In this document: piece after piece, positions 25,243 through 33,759 of the stretch | Layout: each line of letters starts with the position of its first letter | Position numbering within the stretch: the first letter of the stretch is position 1 | Origin: Moorella glycerini | Lineage (GTDB): Bacteria > Bacillota > DSM-521 > Neomoorellales > Neomoorellaceae | DNA length: 64,000 bases | Direction: 5' to 3' | Assembly: GCF_009735625.1 (NCBI RefSeq) | Contig: NZ_CP046244.1 | Span: forward strand, 2,418,001 to 2,482,000 | Translations under genes and position numbers: made by a program | Notes under the pieces: generated by a model | Databases searched by the model: none | What the model was told of the DNA's origin: nothing | The model's input: the letters and a program-made list of their open reading frames with translations, nothing else

Positions 25243-26565
25243 GTGGGCAGAATTTTAATCAAGGATTGTACCATTGTCCCAATTAGCGGTCCGGTAATTG
25301 AGGAGGGGGTCATCGCCATTAATGACGACCGCCTTTATTATGTCAGCCCGGCAGGAGGGCTGCCGCCAGGCTGGCAGGCGGATACCGTTATCGAGGCCGG
25401 GGATATGGTGGCCCTTCCGGGTCTGGTCAACGCCCACACCCACGCGGCCATGACCCTGCTGCGGAGTTACGCCGACGATCTCCCCCTCAAGCAGTGGCTG
25501 GAAGAAAAGATCTGGCCCCGGGAAGCAGAGCTCGACCGGGAGGATATTTACTGGGGCACCAAGCTGGCCCTGCTGGAAATGATCCGCTCCGGCACCACCA
25601 CCTTTGCCGATATGTATTTCCACATGGATGCCGTGGCCGAAGCAGTGGTGGAAGCCGGGCTGCGGGCCTGCCTCAGCCAGGGTCTCATTGGCTTCCAGGA
25701 CAGCGGCGGCCAGCGCCTGGCAACCGGCGTCAGCCTGGTAAAAGAGTGGCAGGGCGCCGGTGACGGCCGCGTGACCACCATGCTGGGGCCCCATGCCCCC
25801 TACACCTGCCCGCCGGAATACCTTACTAAAGTAGCCGAGACGGCAGCCGGCCTGGGGGTGGGCATACATATTCACCTGGCGGAAACGAAGGGAGAGGTGG
25901 CAGATATCCAGGCCCGTTACGGGGCCACCCCGGTAGCCCTGGTCGACAAGCTGGGCCTGCTGGACCTGCCGGTCCTGGCCGCCCATTGCGTCCACCTGAC
26001 CACGGAAGATATTGCCATCCTGGCCGAGAAAAAGGTCGGTGTGGCCCACTGCCCGGAGAGCAACCTGAAGCTGGCCAGCGGCGTGGCCCCGGTGGCGGCG
26101 ATGCTGGCCGCCGGCGTGACGGTGGCCATCGGTACCGACGGTGCCGCCAGCAACAATAACCTGGACATGGTAGCTGAGACCCGGACGGCGGCCCTGCTGG
26201 CCAAAGGGATTACCGGTGACCCCACGGTAGTTCCCGCCCGCCAGGCCCTGGTTATGGCCACCCTGAACGGCGCCAGGGCTCTGGGCCTGGAAAAGGAGAT
26301 TGGCACCCTGGAGGCCGGGAAAAAAGCCGATCTGATCCTGGTAAACAAGCACCAGCCCCACTTAATGCCGCCCCATGATGTAGCAGCCAATCTGGTTTAT
26401 GCCGCCCGGGGGGGCGATGTAGATACGGTGATTGTAAACGGGAAAATTCTCATGGCCGCCGGGGAAGTAAAGACCCTGGATGCTGGCGAAATTTACGCCC
26501 AGGTAATTAGGAGGACCAGTAAAGGGCAAAAAAAATTCCACCTCCTTCCACGCCTACGAGGTTAG
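25243..26565 (+). CDS. mtaD: 5-methylthioadenosine/S-adenosylhomocysteine deaminase
   Basis: Metal-dependent amidohydrolase that deaminates MTA and SAH to their inosine forms. The 440-residue protein has the metal motifs NAHTHAAMTLLRS (about 63-75), HIHLAET (about 208-214), HCVHLT (about 247) and IGTDGAASNNNLDM (about 299-312). GTG 25243 follows ftsY by two bases, sharing its transcript. The end reads through an AGGAGG and an A8 run; a frame change there would add a tail, but the shorter product already has family length. A distant paralogue is at 61745-63187. Confidence 0.88.
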   Translation: MGRILIKDCTIVPISGPVIEEGVIAINDDRLYYVSPAGGLPPGWQADTVIEAGDMVALPGLVNAHTHAAMTLLRSYADDLPLKQWLEEKIWPREAELDREDIYWGTKLALLEMIRSGTTTFADMYFHMDAVAEAVVEAGLRACLSQGLIGFQDSGGQRLATGVSLVKEWQGAGDGRVTTMLGPHAPYTCPPEYLTKVAETAAGLGVGIHIHLAETKGEVADIQARYGATPVALVDKLGLLDLPVLAAHCVHLTTEDIAILAEKKVGVAHCPESNLKLASGVAPVAAMLAAGVTVAIGTDGAASNNNLDMVAETRTAALLAKGITGDPTVVPARQALVMATLNGARALGLEKEIGTLEAGKKADLILVNKHQPHLMPPHDVAANLVYAARGGDVDTVIVNGKILMAAGEVKTLDAGEIYAQVIRRTSKGQKKFHLLPRLRG

Positions 26566-26594
26566 CTGCCGGGTGCGGACCAAGGATGGCCCTA

Positions 26595-26622
26595 CCCAGC
26601 ACTCAGATTTCTGAGTGCTGGG
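26595..26622 (+). other. Perfect 12-bp hairpin after mtaD
   Basis: CCCAGCACTCAG and CTGAGTGCTGGG pair perfectly around loop ATTT. No T run follows, so it is either a factor-dependent terminator, an RNA end stabiliser or a protein site. Confidence 0.5.
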
Positions 26623-26820
26623 ATTAACCCCTTAAAAGTGGTTCCCCCGTTTCCCACCGAGGAAATTCGGCGATCTGGTGGAAGAAAGGATGGAATTGAT
26701 GGCATTTTTATTGTAGCATTAAAACCCTATTTTGTTAACATAAAACTTAATGGTAACACTAGATAGTTTTTTCCAGAAGACTTTCCTGAATTCCAAACTT
26801 CAATTTGGGGGGAGTAACCT

Positions 26821-27759
26821 GTGGAATACCGCCAGCTGGGTAATACGGGGATGAAGGTTTCCGAGCTGTGTTTCGGCGCTTTGCCCATGGGGCCGCGCCA
26901 GAAGAACCTCGATGTTGACACCTGTACCAGGATTATCAAAAGGGCCCTGGAGGGCGGGGTTAATTTTATTGATACAGCGCAAATATACGAGACCTATGAA
27001 CCAATCCGGAGGGCTGTGCACGCCTATGACGGTGAATTAATTATCGCCACCAAGGCCACTGCCGCCACCTATGAGGACATGGAGCGGGCGATCCAGGAGG
27101 CCCGGGAGAAGCTGGAACTGGATTATATCCATATTTTCCACCTGCACGCCGCCCGGGCAACGGAGCGAATTTTCGAGGAAAGGTCGGGCGCTTTGCGCTG
27201 CCTCCTCGATGCGCGGGAGAAAGGGCTGATCGGGGCTGTGGGTATTTCCACCCACGGCGTGGCGGCCGTGCGGAAAGCGGCCACCGAAAAAGAAATAGAT
27301 GTTATCTTTCCCCTGGTAAATATCAAGGGCATGGGCATCATCGACGGCAGCCGCGCAGACATGCTGGCCGCCATCGCAGCGGCCGTGGCTGCCGGCAAGG
27401 GAGTTTACCTGATGAAGGCCCTGGCCGGGGGCAACCTGCTGGACAACTACCAGGAGGCCATTGACTTTGCCCGCCGGGTACCGGGTATTGCCGCCGTCGC
27501 CGTAGGCATGGTCAGCGAGGCGGAGGTGGATTACAACCTGCGCTACTTTAACGGCGAAGACCCGGGGAAAATAGAGATTGCCGCCAAGGAGTTTGCCGTG
27601 GTGGAGACCGTCTGCAGCGGCGACGGCGCCTGCCTGAAGGCCTGTACCAACGACGCCATAACTTTAGTTAACGGCAAGGCCAGGATCAACCGCGCCAAAT
27701 GCCTGCTCTGCGGCTACTGCACCGAGGTGTGCCCGCAGTTTGCCATCAGGATGATCTAG
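26821..27759 (+). CDS. Aldo/keto reductase with C-terminal ferredoxin domain
   Basis: A 312-residue oxidoreductase. An aldo/keto reductase barrel (about 1-262; LGNTGMKVSELCFGALPMG, catalytic-type Tyr in DTAQIYETYEPI at about 54-59) is followed by a ferredoxin-like tail (about 258-312) with CSGDGACLKAC and CLLCGYCTEVCP. The second group is a complete 4Fe-4S motif, the first less regular. Such fusions are common in anaerobes; the substrate is unknown. GTG 26821 follows a GGGGGGAG ribosome site. It appears to be a single gene. Confidence 0.88.
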   Translation: MEYRQLGNTGMKVSELCFGALPMGPRQKNLDVDTCTRIIKRALEGGVNFIDTAQIYETYEPIRRAVHAYDGELIIATKATAATYEDMERAIQEAREKLELDYIHIFHLHAARATERIFEERSGALRCLLDAREKGLIGAVGISTHGVAAVRKAATEKEIDVIFPLVNIKGMGIIDGSRADMLAAIAAAVAAGKGVYLMKALAGGNLLDNYQEAIDFARRVPGIAAVAVGMVSEAEVDYNLRYFNGEDPGKIEIAAKEFAVVETVCSGDGACLKACTNDAITLVNGKARINRAKCLLCGYCTEVCPQFAIRMI

Positions 27760-27775
27760 TGTCAAAGCCCTGCCC

Positions 27776-27804
27776 TTGACACCTCCAGGAAAGTCCCCTA
27801 TAAT
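27776..27804 (+). promoter_or_regulatory. Perfect sigma-A promoter of the ylxM-ffh region
   Basis: TTGACA (27776-27781), a 17-bp spacer and TATAAT (27799-27804). Start of transcription is expected near 27811, ten bases before the ylxM ATG, so the leader is very short. Confidence 0.85.
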
Positions 27805-27821
27805 TCTTTTCGGTGGTACTC

Positions 27822-28190
27822 ATGCTTGATGAACTGGCCCGGGTGGCGCGCCTCTATGATTTTTACGGCCCCCTTCTCACCCCCAGGCAGAGGCAGTGGC
27901 TGGAACTCCACTACCACCATGACCTTTCCCTGGGGGAAATAGCTGAGGAAGAGGGGATCAGCCGGCAGGCTGTCTACGACGGTCTGCAGCGGGCGATCAA
28001 GGCCCTGGAGGATTATGAAGCCCGCCTGGGTTACCTGCAGCGGGAACTCGCCCTGCGGGAGCAGCTGGCCGCAGCCGTCAGGCACCTGGAAAACTACCGC
28101 CATGGTGGTGGGGAAGGGGAGCTGGCCGAAGCTTCCCGGATCCTGCAGCGGCTCCTGGAACTGCCGGAAGGCAGTACAGGGAAAAATTAA
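27822..28190 (+). CDS. ylxM: YlxM family DNA-binding protein (UPF0122)
   Basis: Small (122-residue) helix-turn-helix protein encoded beside ffh in Firmicutes and thought to modulate the SRP pathway. It has the family pattern MLDELARVARLYDFYGPLLT, then QRQWLELHYHHDLSLGEIA and EEEGISRQAVYDGLQRA, a sigma-region-4-like helix-turn-helix. ATG 27822 is preferred to GTG 27813 because family members start at this point. It is followed by a 277-bp gap before ffh. Confidence 0.92.
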   Translation: MLDELARVARLYDFYGPLLTPRQRQWLELHYHHDLSLGEIAEEEGISRQAVYDGLQRAIKALEDYEARLGYLQRELALREQLAAAVRHLENYRHGGGEGELAEASRILQRLLELPEGSTGKN

Positions 28191-28467
28191 GCATGGCGCA
28201 GGTAGTATGGCAGCGTAACGTCAGCCGGGAACAATAGGATAAAGAAACCGGTGTTCCTGGACGGCGTGGTACCAACCCGGTTAAAAGAGCGGACTTGCGC
28301 CGTAGCGTTAGCGGGACATGGTTAAATGTAATTTTATTTTACTATTGTCCAAAAAACGGAGATGGAACGGCGATGGTAGGGTGAGGGTCCGGGGTGACCG
28401 GTTAAGTAGCACTTAACTCGTTTGCCTCCTGGACTCCCCAGACCAGCCAACCCGGGGGGTGAATCAG
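28191..28467 (+). other. Gap between ylxM and ffh
   Basis: No gene or recognised RNA is visible. It holds a GTAGCGTTAGC word like those before ftsY, an AT-rich stretch near 28328-28350 that might hold a promoter, and a small TAAGTAGCACTTA hairpin near 28405. The ffh ribosome site GGGGGG is at 28454-28459. Confidence 0.4.
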
Positions 28468-29811
28468 GTGGCCGTTTTTGCTTCCCTGGCCGACAAACTG
28501 CAGGAAACTTTCAAGAAGCTGCGTGCTAAAGGTAAGCTCACCGAAGCCGACGTCAACACGGCCGTGCGGGAAATCCGCCTGGCCCTGCTGGAAGCCGACG
28601 TCAACTTCAAGGTGGTCAAAGATTTTATCAACCGGGTCAAGGAGCGGGCCGTCGGCCAGGAAGTCATGCGGAGCCTGACTCCGGGCCAGCAGGTGGTTAA
28701 GATTGTCCATGAGGAGCTGACAGCCCTCATGGGCGGCAGCGAGAGTAAAATCAACTGGGCCAGCCAGCCGCCCACGGTCATTATGCTGGTGGGCCTGCAG
28801 GGCGCCGGCAAGACAACTACGGCTGCCAAACTGGCCCGCCTGGTGCAAAACCAGGGCCGGCGGCCCCTGCTGGTGGCTGCCGATGTTTACCGCCCGGCGG
28901 CCATCAAGCAGCTCCAGGTCCTGGGAGAGCAGTTAAAAGTTCCGGTTTTCAGTATGGGAGAAGGAAACAGCCCGGTTGATATTGCCCGGGCGGCGGTGGA
29001 GCACGCCCGTAAGTTCGGTAGCAACCCGGTGATCCTGGATACGGCCGGCCGTTTGCATATTAATGAAGCCATGATGGCTGAGCTGGCAGCGATTAAAGAG
29101 GCTGTTAATCCCCAGGAGATCCTCCTGGTAGTAGATGCCATGACCGGCCAGGATGCCGTCCAGGTGGCTTCTGCTTTTCACCAGCAACTGGGCCTGACAG
29201 GGGTAATACTCACCAAACTGGACGGCGATACCCGCGGCGGCGCCGCCCTGTCCGTCCGGGCGGTTACGGGTTGCCCAATTAAATTTACCGGCGTGGGAGA
29301 AAAAACAGAGGCCCTGGAGACTTTCCACCCGGATCGCCTGGCTTCTCGCATCCTGGGGATGGGGGATGTCCTGAGCCTCATCGAAAAGGCCCAGGCCAAT
29401 TTTGACGTTGAGAAGGCCAAGGAGCTCCAGAGGAAGATTCGCCAGCAAGAGTTTACCCTGGAAGATTTCCTGGAGCAGATGAAACAGGTGAAGAAAATGG
29501 GCCCCCTGGATGAAATTTTAAGCATGTTGCCCGGGGCCGGGAAAATGAAGCAGCTAAAGGATCTCCAGATTGATCCCAAAGAGATGCTCCATACTGAAGC
29601 CATTATCCAGTCCATGACCCCGGAGGAGAGGCGCAACCCGGCCATCATTAACGGCAGCCGCAAGAAGCGCATCGCCGCCGGTAGCGGTACCCGGGTCCAG
29701 GATGTGAACCGCCTGCTGCGCCAGTTTGAAGAAGCCAGGAAACTGATGCAACTTTTCGGTGAAGGCGGTAACAAGAAAAAAATGAAAGGCCGCCTTCCTT
29801 TCCCCTTTTAA
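28468..29811 (+). CDS. ffh: Signal recognition particle protein Ffh
   Basis: GTPase that binds 4.5S/6S-type SRP RNA and signal peptides. The 447-residue protein has an N domain (about 1-90), G1 GLQGAGKTTT (about 108-117), DVYRPAAIKQL (about 138-148), G3 DTAGRLHINE, G4 TKLDGDTRGGA, and a methionine-rich M domain (about 300-447, FLEQMKQVKKMGPLDEILSM). GTG 28468 is chosen because the G-rich ribosome site overlaps the earlier GTG 28459. It begins the ffh-rpsP-khpA-rimM-trmD-rplS operon. Confidence 0.95.
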   Translation: MAVFASLADKLQETFKKLRAKGKLTEADVNTAVREIRLALLEADVNFKVVKDFINRVKERAVGQEVMRSLTPGQQVVKIVHEELTALMGGSESKINWASQPPTVIMLVGLQGAGKTTTAAKLARLVQNQGRRPLLVAADVYRPAAIKQLQVLGEQLKVPVFSMGEGNSPVDIARAAVEHARKFGSNPVILDTAGRLHINEAMMAELAAIKEAVNPQEILLVVDAMTGQDAVQVASAFHQQLGLTGVILTKLDGDTRGGAALSVRAVTGCPIKFTGVGEKTEALETFHPDRLASRILGMGDVLSLIEKAQANFDVEKAKELQRKIRQQEFTLEDFLEQMKQVKKMGPLDEILSMLPGAGKMKQLKDLQIDPKEMLHTEAIIQSMTPEERRNPAIINGSRKKRIAAGSGTRVQDVNRLLRQFEEARKLMQLFGEGGNKKKMKGRLPFPF

Positions 29812-29832
29812 TTTAAGGAGGTGAGTGTTAAG

Positions 29833-30105
29833 ATGGCAACCAAGATCCGCCTGAAGCGCATGGGAGCTAAAAAAGCGCCTTTTTACCGGGTGGTAGTGGC
29901 CGATGCCCGTTCACCCCGCGATGGCCGGGTGATTGAAGAGATCGGTTATTACAACCCCGTTAAACAACCCGCTGAAATCAAGGTTGATGAGGATAAAGCC
30001 CTGCGCTGGCTGGGTACGGGAGCGCAACCTTCAGAAACAGTGCGCGCCCTGTTGAAAAAAGCTGGTGTCTGGCAGAAATTTGTTGCTGCCAGGGAAGCCA
30101 AGTAG
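29833..30105 (+). CDS. rpsP: 30S ribosomal protein S16
   Basis: A 90-residue small-subunit protein that begins [20 protein letters not shown], the family signature, followed by [15 protein letters not shown] 29833 is 9 bases after the strong AAGGAGGTGA site; GTG 29821 overlaps that site and is rejected. It lies 21 bases after ffh. Confidence 0.97.
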   Translation: MATKIRLKRMGAKKAPFYRVVVADARSPRDGRVIEEIGYYNPVKQPAEIKVDEDKALRWLGTGAQPSETVRALLKKAGVWQKFVAAREAK

Positions 30106-30116
30106 GGGGGTAAGCA

Positions 30117-30347
30117 ATGAAAGAATTGTTATTAACCCTGGCCCAGGCCCTGGTAGATCATCCCGACCAGGTCAGCGTCAACCAGGTAGAAGGAGAAAAG
30201 TCGGTGATCCTGGAGCTCAGGGTGGCCCAGGAGGACATGGGTAAGGTCATTGGCAAGCAGGGGCGCATCGCCCGGGCCATCCGCACCCTGGTCAAAGCCG
30301 CCGCTGCCCACCAGGGCAAGCGAGTAGTGGTGGAGATTATCCAGTAG
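30117..30347 (+). CDS. khpA: RNA-binding KH-domain protein KhpA
   Basis: A 76-residue single KH domain protein with the [15 protein letters not shown] motif (GxxG = GKQG at about 43-46). Homologues form a heterodimer with KhpB and bind many RNAs, affecting cell elongation and division in Firmicutes. Conserved between rpsP and rimM. ATG 30117 follows AGGGGGG. Confidence 0.95.
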   Translation: MKELLLTLAQALVDHPDQVSVNQVEGEKSVILELRVAQEDMGKVIGKQGRIARAIRTLVKAAAAHQGKRVVVEIIQ

Positions 30348-30349
30348 CA

Positions 30350-30862
30350 ATGGGGCCTGAGAGGATCGGCGTCGGTAAAATTGTGGCTACCCACGGCGTC
30401 CGGGGGGAGGTAAAAGTTGAACCCTGGACGGACTTTCCCGGTCGCTTCCGGTCCGGGACCAGGCTGCTCCTCCAGCAGGGAGAAGAGGTAAGGCCGGTGA
30501 CCGTGGCCAGTGCCCGCAGCCATGGCCGCTACCTGATCCTGAAGCTGGCGGGAATTGATGAGGTTGGCCAGGCCGTGGCCTTGCGCGGGGCGCTTCTCCA
30601 GGTGGAGCCCTGGGAAGTGGAACCCCTGCCGGCAGGGCATTACTATATATTCCAGTTAGTGGGCAGCCGGGTCTATACTTCCGGTGGCGATTTCCTGGGA
30701 ACTCTAACCGGGGTGTTAACTACCGGCGCCAATGACGTTTATGTCGTCGAGGGCGCCGGTAAAAAGGAAATCCTCATACCGGCTTTAAAAGAGGTCGTGC
30801 AGAAAATTGACCTGGCCAGGAGGGAAATCAGCGTCGTCCTGCCACCGGGTTTGCTGGACTAG
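30350..30862 (+). CDS. rimM: Ribosome maturation factor RimM
   Basis: Assists 30S head assembly and binds S19. The 170-residue protein has an N-terminal beta barrel (about 5-90, including RIGVGKIVATHGVRGEVKVE) and a C-terminal PRC barrel (about 95-168, including GHYYIFQLVG and LIPALKEVVQKID). It starts 2 bases after the khpA stop. Confidence 0.94.
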   Translation: MGPERIGVGKIVATHGVRGEVKVEPWTDFPGRFRSGTRLLLQQGEEVRPVTVASARSHGRYLILKLAGIDEVGQAVALRGALLQVEPWEVEPLPAGHYYIFQLVGSRVYTSGGDFLGTLTGVLTTGANDVYVVEGAGKKEILIPALKEVVQKIDLARREISVVLPPGLLD

Positions 30863-30874
30863 GAGGCCTGACCC

Positions 30875-31636
30875 TTGCGGGTTGATGTGCTGACCATTTT
30901 CCCCGAAATGTTCACCGGGTTTTTAAATACCAGTATCATCAAGCGGGCCCGGGAACAGGGTATTCTAACCGTTAACCTGGTTGATATCCGGGACTACGCC
31001 CGGAATAAGCACCGCAGCGTCGACGACTATCCCTTTGGTGGCGGACCGGGGATGGTCATGCAGGCCGAACCCATCTTCCTGGCTGTGGAGGCTTTGTTAC
31101 CCGGGGCAGGCGCGGTCAGGCCACCCATTATCCTTTTATCGCCCCAGGGCGAAGTCTTTAACCAGGCCCTGGCCAGTGAACTGGCCGGACAGGAACGCTT
31201 GATCCTCATTTGCGGCCATTATGAAGGTGTCGATGAAAGGGTCAGGCAGTTCCTGGTAAACCGGGAAATATCGATTGGTGATTATGTCCTGACGGGCGGC
31301 GAGCTACCGGCCATGGTGATTATCGACGCCGTTACCCGCCTGTTGCCCGGGGTACTGGGAGATCCGGCAGGGGCCACAGAGGATTCCTTTGCCATGGGCC
31401 TGCTGGAATATCCCCAGTATACCCGGCCCCGCTCCTTTCGCGGCCTGGAGGTACCGGAAGTCTTGCTATGTGGAAATCATGAACAGATAAGGCTCTGGCG
31501 GCGGCAGCAGGCCCTGGAACGGACCTGGCGACGGCGGCCGGATTTGCTGGCAAAGCTAGAGTTAAGCCCGGAAGACCGGCGCCTCCTGGCGGATATTATC
31601 CGCCGAGCCGGGAATGAAGACCTGCCGGGAGAATAA
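30875..31636 (+). CDS. trmD: tRNA (guanine(37)-N(1))-methyltransferase TrmD
   Basis: SPOUT methyltransferase that makes m1G37 in tRNAs reading CNN codons and prevents frameshifting. The 253-residue protein has [10 protein letters not shown] at the start, [12 protein letters not shown] (about 49-60), [11 protein letters not shown] (about 111-121) and the knotted SAM site [19 protein letters not shown] (about 132-150). It starts at TTG 30875 with an AGGAGG site inside the rimM end. Confidence 0.96.
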   Translation: MRVDVLTIFPEMFTGFLNTSIIKRAREQGILTVNLVDIRDYARNKHRSVDDYPFGGGPGMVMQAEPIFLAVEALLPGAGAVRPPIILLSPQGEVFNQALASELAGQERLILICGHYEGVDERVRQFLVNREISIGDYVLTGGELPAMVIIDAVTRLLPGVLGDPAGATEDSFAMGLLEYPQYTRPRSFRGLEVPEVLLCGNHEQIRLWRRQQALERTWRRRPDLLAKLELSPEDRRLLADIIRRAGNEDLPGE

Positions 31637-31696
31637 ACTTCTTGCGGTACTGGTTGGCGGCCTGGCTGCTCTCTGACCCTATGATCCGGTTGAAAG

Positions 31697-31726
31697 TTGT
31701 TTCCTGGTGAAAACCTGTGGTATAAT
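31697..31726 (+). promoter_or_regulatory. rplS promoter
   Basis: TTGTTT (31697-31702), an 18-bp spacer and a perfect TATAAT (31721-31726). The leader would be about 32 bases. Confidence 0.6.
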
Positions 31727-31764
31727 AATCGCTGGTGTTACTGGCAGGGAAAGGAGGGGTTAAG

Positions 31765-32106
31765 TTGAATATCATCGAGGCCCTGGAAAAAGAACAGATG
31801 CGTTCAGATATACCCGACTTCAAACCCGGGGATACGGTACGGGTGCATGTCAAAGTCATTGAAGGTAACCGGGAGCGGATCCAGGTTTTTGAAGGAACGG
31901 TCATTGGCCGCCGGGGGCGGGGTATAAATGAAACCTTTACCGTGCGCAGGGTTTCCTATGGTGTGGCGGTGGAAAGGATTTTCCCCGTCCATTCACCGCG
32001 TCTTGAGCGCATTGAAGTGGTAAGGCATGGCCGGGTCAGGCGGGCGAAGCTCTACTACCTGCGCGGGCGGGCCGGTAAAGCTGCCCGGATTAAAGAAGAG
32101 AGGTAA
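31765..32106 (+). CDS. rplS: 50S ribosomal protein L19
   Basis: A 113-residue large-subunit protein near the 30S interface. It has [20 protein letters not shown], then [14 protein letters not shown] and [22 protein letters not shown], all family signatures. TTG 31765 is chosen by AAAGGAGGGG 8 bases upstream; the earlier GTG at 31735 is too far from it. It has its own promoter within the operon. Confidence 0.96.
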   Translation: MNIIEALEKEQMRSDIPDFKPGDTVRVHVKVIEGNRERIQVFEGTVIGRRGRGINETFTVRRVSYGVAVERIFPVHSPRLERIEVVRHGRVRRAKLYYLRGRAGKAARIKEER

Positions 32107-32118
32107 CATAGTCGAACA

Positions 32119-32150
32119 ACGGGACTGGTGCTCCAATCAGTCCCGTGTTT
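32119..32150 (+). terminator. Possible terminator after rplS
   Basis: 9-bp stem ACGGGACTG/CAGTCCCGT with a 10-base loop and a short GTTT tail, so it is weak. It may lower readthrough into lepB. Confidence 0.45.
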
Positions 32151-32172
32151 GACTAATAGGGGGCGTCAATCA

Positions 32173-32697
32173 TTGGAGGAAAGTAAGGGTTCGGCCTGGT
32201 GGGATTTACTCCAGTCCCTGGTAATCGCCGCTGTTTTAGCTTTAATCATCCGGAGTTTTCTTTTTACACCTTTTTATATTCCTTCACCGTCCATGGAACC
32301 CACCCTTTACCCCGGGGACCGGATTATTGTTAACCGCCTGGCCTACCGCCTGGGGGAACCCCAGCGCGGTGATGTAGTGGTTTTTCGTTACCCCCTTGAT
32401 CCCAGCCGCGATTATATCAAACGGGTGGTAGCCGTCGGGGGGGATACCGTTGAGGCGCGGAACAATGTTCTCTATATCAATGGCCAGCCCCAGCCAATGG
32501 CAAGCTATTTACCGCCGGGGATAGTTTACAGTGACTTTGGCCCTATTAAAGTGCCGCCCAACAGCTACTTTATGCTGGGAGATAACCGTAATAATAGTGC
32601 CGACAGCCGGGTATGGGGGACCCTGGACAGGAAGCTGATTATCGGCAAAGCGGTTTTGGTTTTCTGGCCCTTAAACCATATCGGGCTTATCAGGTAG
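32173..32697 (+). CDS. lepB: Signal peptidase I
   Basis: Membrane-bound serine protease that removes signal peptides. The 174-residue protein has a membrane helix (about 11-30), the catalytic Ser in IPSPSMEPTLYPGD (about 39), the catalytic Lys in DYIKRVVAVGGD (about 79), and the C-terminal GDNRNNSADSRVWG box. TTG 32173 is preferred because GGGGG (32159-32163) is upstream and an earlier frame lacks family similarity. Confidence 0.94.
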   Translation: MEESKGSAWWDLLQSLVIAAVLALIIRSFLFTPFYIPSPSMEPTLYPGDRIIVNRLAYRLGEPQRGDVVVFRYPLDPSRDYIKRVVAVGGDTVEARNNVLYINGQPQPMASYLPPGIVYSDFGPIKVPPNSYFMLGDNRNNSADSRVWGTLDRKLIIGKAVLVFWPLNHIGLIR

Positions 32698-32761
32698 ACA
32701 CCCATGACGCCTGGGGCGTGACTACCAGGCTCAGACCTCCATTTTCAGGGTGGGTGGCGGT

Positions 32762-33583
32762 ATGCCGGCAGGAATAAAGTCCTTGCGCCAGTACCTGAAG
32801 GTTGTTGACATTGTGTTGGAAGTAGCCGATGCCCGGCTGCCTGCTGCCAGCCGTTACCCTGATCTGGGGACAATCCTTGGCAACAGGACGCGGATTCTGG
32901 TTTTAACCAGGGCCGACCTGGCCGACCCCGTGGCCACAGCGCGCTGGCTGGAAGTCTTCCAGGCGGGGGGGACGCCGGCCGTAGCCCTCAATGCCCGGAC
33001 GGGGGAGGGTATGCGGGCTTTACGCCAGCAACTGGCCGGCACAGCGAAGGAAAAAAGGGAAAAACTGGCTCAAAAGGGGTTGCGGGCACGGCCATTAAGG
33101 GTGATGGCCCTGGGGATTCCCAATGTCGGTAAATCTTCCCTGTTAAATCGCCTGGCGGGACGGGGGGCGGCCCGTACCGGTGACCGGCCCGGGATTACCC
33201 GCGGGCCCCAGTGGATCCGTATTGAGGACAATATGGAACTCTTAGATACCCCGGGTGTCCTCTGGTCCCACTGGCAGGAACCGGGGACGGCCCTGTGGTT
33301 GGGAGCCATTGGCTGTGTCCCGGAGGGTATCCTGCCCGTTACCGAGATAGCCGGCCTGGTGGGCGCATTTTTAATCGGCAAAGCCCCGGAAGTCCTGGTG
33401 ACAAGATACGGTATCACCAGGCAGGAGGCAGAGGGTACTGATTTACTCGAGGCCATCGGTCGCCGGCGGGGTTATCTTCTGCCCGGCGGTACAGTTGACC
33501 AGGAAAAGACGGCCCTGGCCCTGGTTAATGATTTCCGGGCAGGATACTTAGGGCGCTTTACCCTGGAGCTACCGTGTAAATAG
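32762..33583 (+). CDS. rbgA: Ribosome biogenesis GTPase RbgA (YlqF)
   Basis: Circularly permuted GTPase for late 50S assembly. The 273-residue protein has the order G4 (LTRADLAD, about 53), G5 (NARTGEG), G1 GIPNVGKSSLLNRL (about 115-128) and G3 DTPGVLW (about 160). The G4 motif has Thr-Arg-Ala-Asp instead of the usual Asn-Lys-x-Asp. The start is uncertain: ATG 32762 lines up with the family Met after the HMA-like position, GTG 32750 would add four residues. Family members carry a WFPGHM start that is absent here. Confidence 0.88.
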   Translation: MPAGIKSLRQYLKVVDIVLEVADARLPAASRYPDLGTILGNRTRILVLTRADLADPVATARWLEVFQAGGTPAVALNARTGEGMRALRQQLAGTAKEKREKLAQKGLRARPLRVMALGIPNVGKSSLLNRLAGRGAARTGDRPGITRGPQWIRIEDNMELLDTPGVLWSHWQEPGTALWLGAIGCVPEGILPVTEIAGLVGAFLIGKAPEVLVTRYGITRQEAEGTDLLEAIGRRRGYLLPGGTVDQEKTALALVNDFRAGYLGRFTLELPCK

Positions 33584-33759
33584 AAGTGGGAGGTGGGATG
33601 GTAGAGGTGGAAGGCTAGCAGGAAGTGGTTACGCCAGTTCCCTGATTAAAAAGCCTGCTAAGAAGAAACCAAGCTGCGGCACAAACTGGCTGAAGGGCGT
33701 CATTATTTTAACGAGGCAGTTGCCATGGTTAACCCGATAGCAGGGATGGGGTGGAAGTT
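33584..33759 (+). other. Gap before the response regulator
   Basis: 176 bases with no complete gene. A 38-codon frame from 33666 (contains KLRHKLAEGRHYFNEAVAMV) reads like protein sequence but lacks a clear start and runs into the regulator. No good promoter is visible. Confidence 0.35.

Noticed and set aside
26510..26612. Frameshift at the A8 run extending mtaD into a 30-residue tail
   Set aside because: The unshifted product already has the usual family length and no conserved tail is known to me.
28191..28467. Possible T-box or SRP RNA between ylxM and ffh
   Set aside because: Words such as GTGGTACC are present but the conserved T-box and SRP motifs and a terminator/antiterminator are not.
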